Translations under genes and position numbers: made by a program
Source: Sulfidibacterium sp964598065
GTDB taxonomy: Bacteria > Bacteroidota > Bacteroidia > Bacteroidales > F082
NCBI GenBank assembly: GCA_964598065.1
Contig: CAZRAW010000026.1
Coordinates: 1-24,267 of the forward strand
Length of the DNA stretch: 24,267 nt
Reading direction: 5' to 3'
In this document: positions 23,957 to 24,267 of the stretch, one piece after another
How the letters are laid out: the number at the start of each line of letters is the position of its first letter
Numbering within the stretch: the first letter of the stretch is position 1
The notes under the pieces: model-generated
Told to the model about the DNA's origin: nothing
The model's database searches: none
What the model saw: only the letters and a program-made list of their open reading frames with translations

Positions 23957-24267
23957 AAGGTGAAGGGGCGAGAGAGCGATGAAGCTAAGGAGCAAAGGAT
24001 GTGGGAATTGGATAGTGCCTGTTGTGCGTCAGTTAATTGATACTGTAATGTTTACGCTCATTTGGATTTCTGGTCGAGGCCGGGACAGATGTAATCCGGA
24101 TATCAAAAAGGAATAGAGATTTAAGATCTATAGCCTTTGGGAGGGGTCTGGATTGCACATATCTTGGCTCAGAAATCCTGATAGGCAGAGCTTATGATTT
24201 TAAATACGAGCGTAACGAAGTTAGCGGACTTTATAGACAGACTCTGTTTAGTCGAACTGATCCCGAG
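23957..24267. other. Gene-free right end with purine-rich tract and possible repeat
   Basis: No convincing gene is found. About 23,957-24,000 is purine-rich and shares AGGTGAAGG and related words with the tract at the dus 3' end. Near 24,130-24,180 the minus strand translates to ISEPRYVQSRPLPKA, similar to the 2192-2273 element, but a stop lies just upstream and no start codon exists. The final 100 bases have a 32-residue minus-strand open frame running off the edge (stop at 24169-24171). They also include GGACTTTATAGACAGACTC, which could be an insertion-sequence end or the flank of a dispersed repeat. This is not proven. Confidence 0.4.

Noticed and set aside
1..24267. CRISPR array, tRNA, rRNA, integrase or intact transposase
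   Set aside because: All intergenic gaps were read. None holds regularly spaced repeats, a cloverleaf with a T-arm, or a recognisable recombinase gene.

Overview
The window looks like a chromosomal segment from a Bacteroidota bacterium, probably Bacteroidales/Marinilabiliales-like. The signs are promoter elements matching the Bacteroidota sigma-70 consensus (TAnnTTTG) ahead of many genes, little Shine-Dalgarno sequence, a TonB-dependent receptor, an OmpP1/FadL porin, a single-chain purL of about 1230 residues, and a LytS/LytTR two-component pair. Most of the content is housekeeping. I see no prophage, CRISPR array, tRNA, rRNA or intact transposase.

Left part (1-5,400): a Zn/Cd/Pb-type P1B ATPase on the + strand faces a four-gene minus-strand operon: LiaF-like membrane protein, TM2-domain protein, LytS/YpdA-type histidine kinase and LytTR response regulator. 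The most interesting signal lies directly upstream of this operon. Two identical 9-bp direct repeats with a 21-bp period (the geometry used by LytTR DNA-binding domains) sit immediately behind a well-formed TTTG-N18-TATATTTG promoter. This suggests that the regulator controls its own envelope-stress operon. The gap between the ATPase and the regulator holds an 82-bp element bounded by inverted repeats. Its minus-strand translation resembles a stretch at the far right end of the window.

Middle-left (5,374-11,661, all minus): tRNA-dihydrouridine synthase, glyoxalase-II-like metallo-beta-lactamase-fold hydrolase, TsaB (t6A tRNA modification), a HlyD/MacA-type periplasmic adaptor, a TolC-type outer-membrane channel, and a ComB-family 2-phosphosulfolactate phosphatase. 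The adaptor and channel form an efflux pair whose inner-membrane pump is not in the window.

Middle-right (11,794-19,196): gltX, folB and trxB run on the + strand, then a minus-strand cold-shock protein shares a strong bidirectional terminator with trxB, then purL on the + strand. The comB and gltX promoters are divergent.

Right part (19,395-24,267, all +): an OmpP1/FadL-family outer-membrane transporter with an unusual Ala/Gln-rich insert and a clear terminator, a secreted four-cysteine protein with a TPR-like tail, and a TonB-dependent receptor. The last 311 bases have no convincing gene. They contain a purine-rich tract and what may be a degraded or dispersed repeat.
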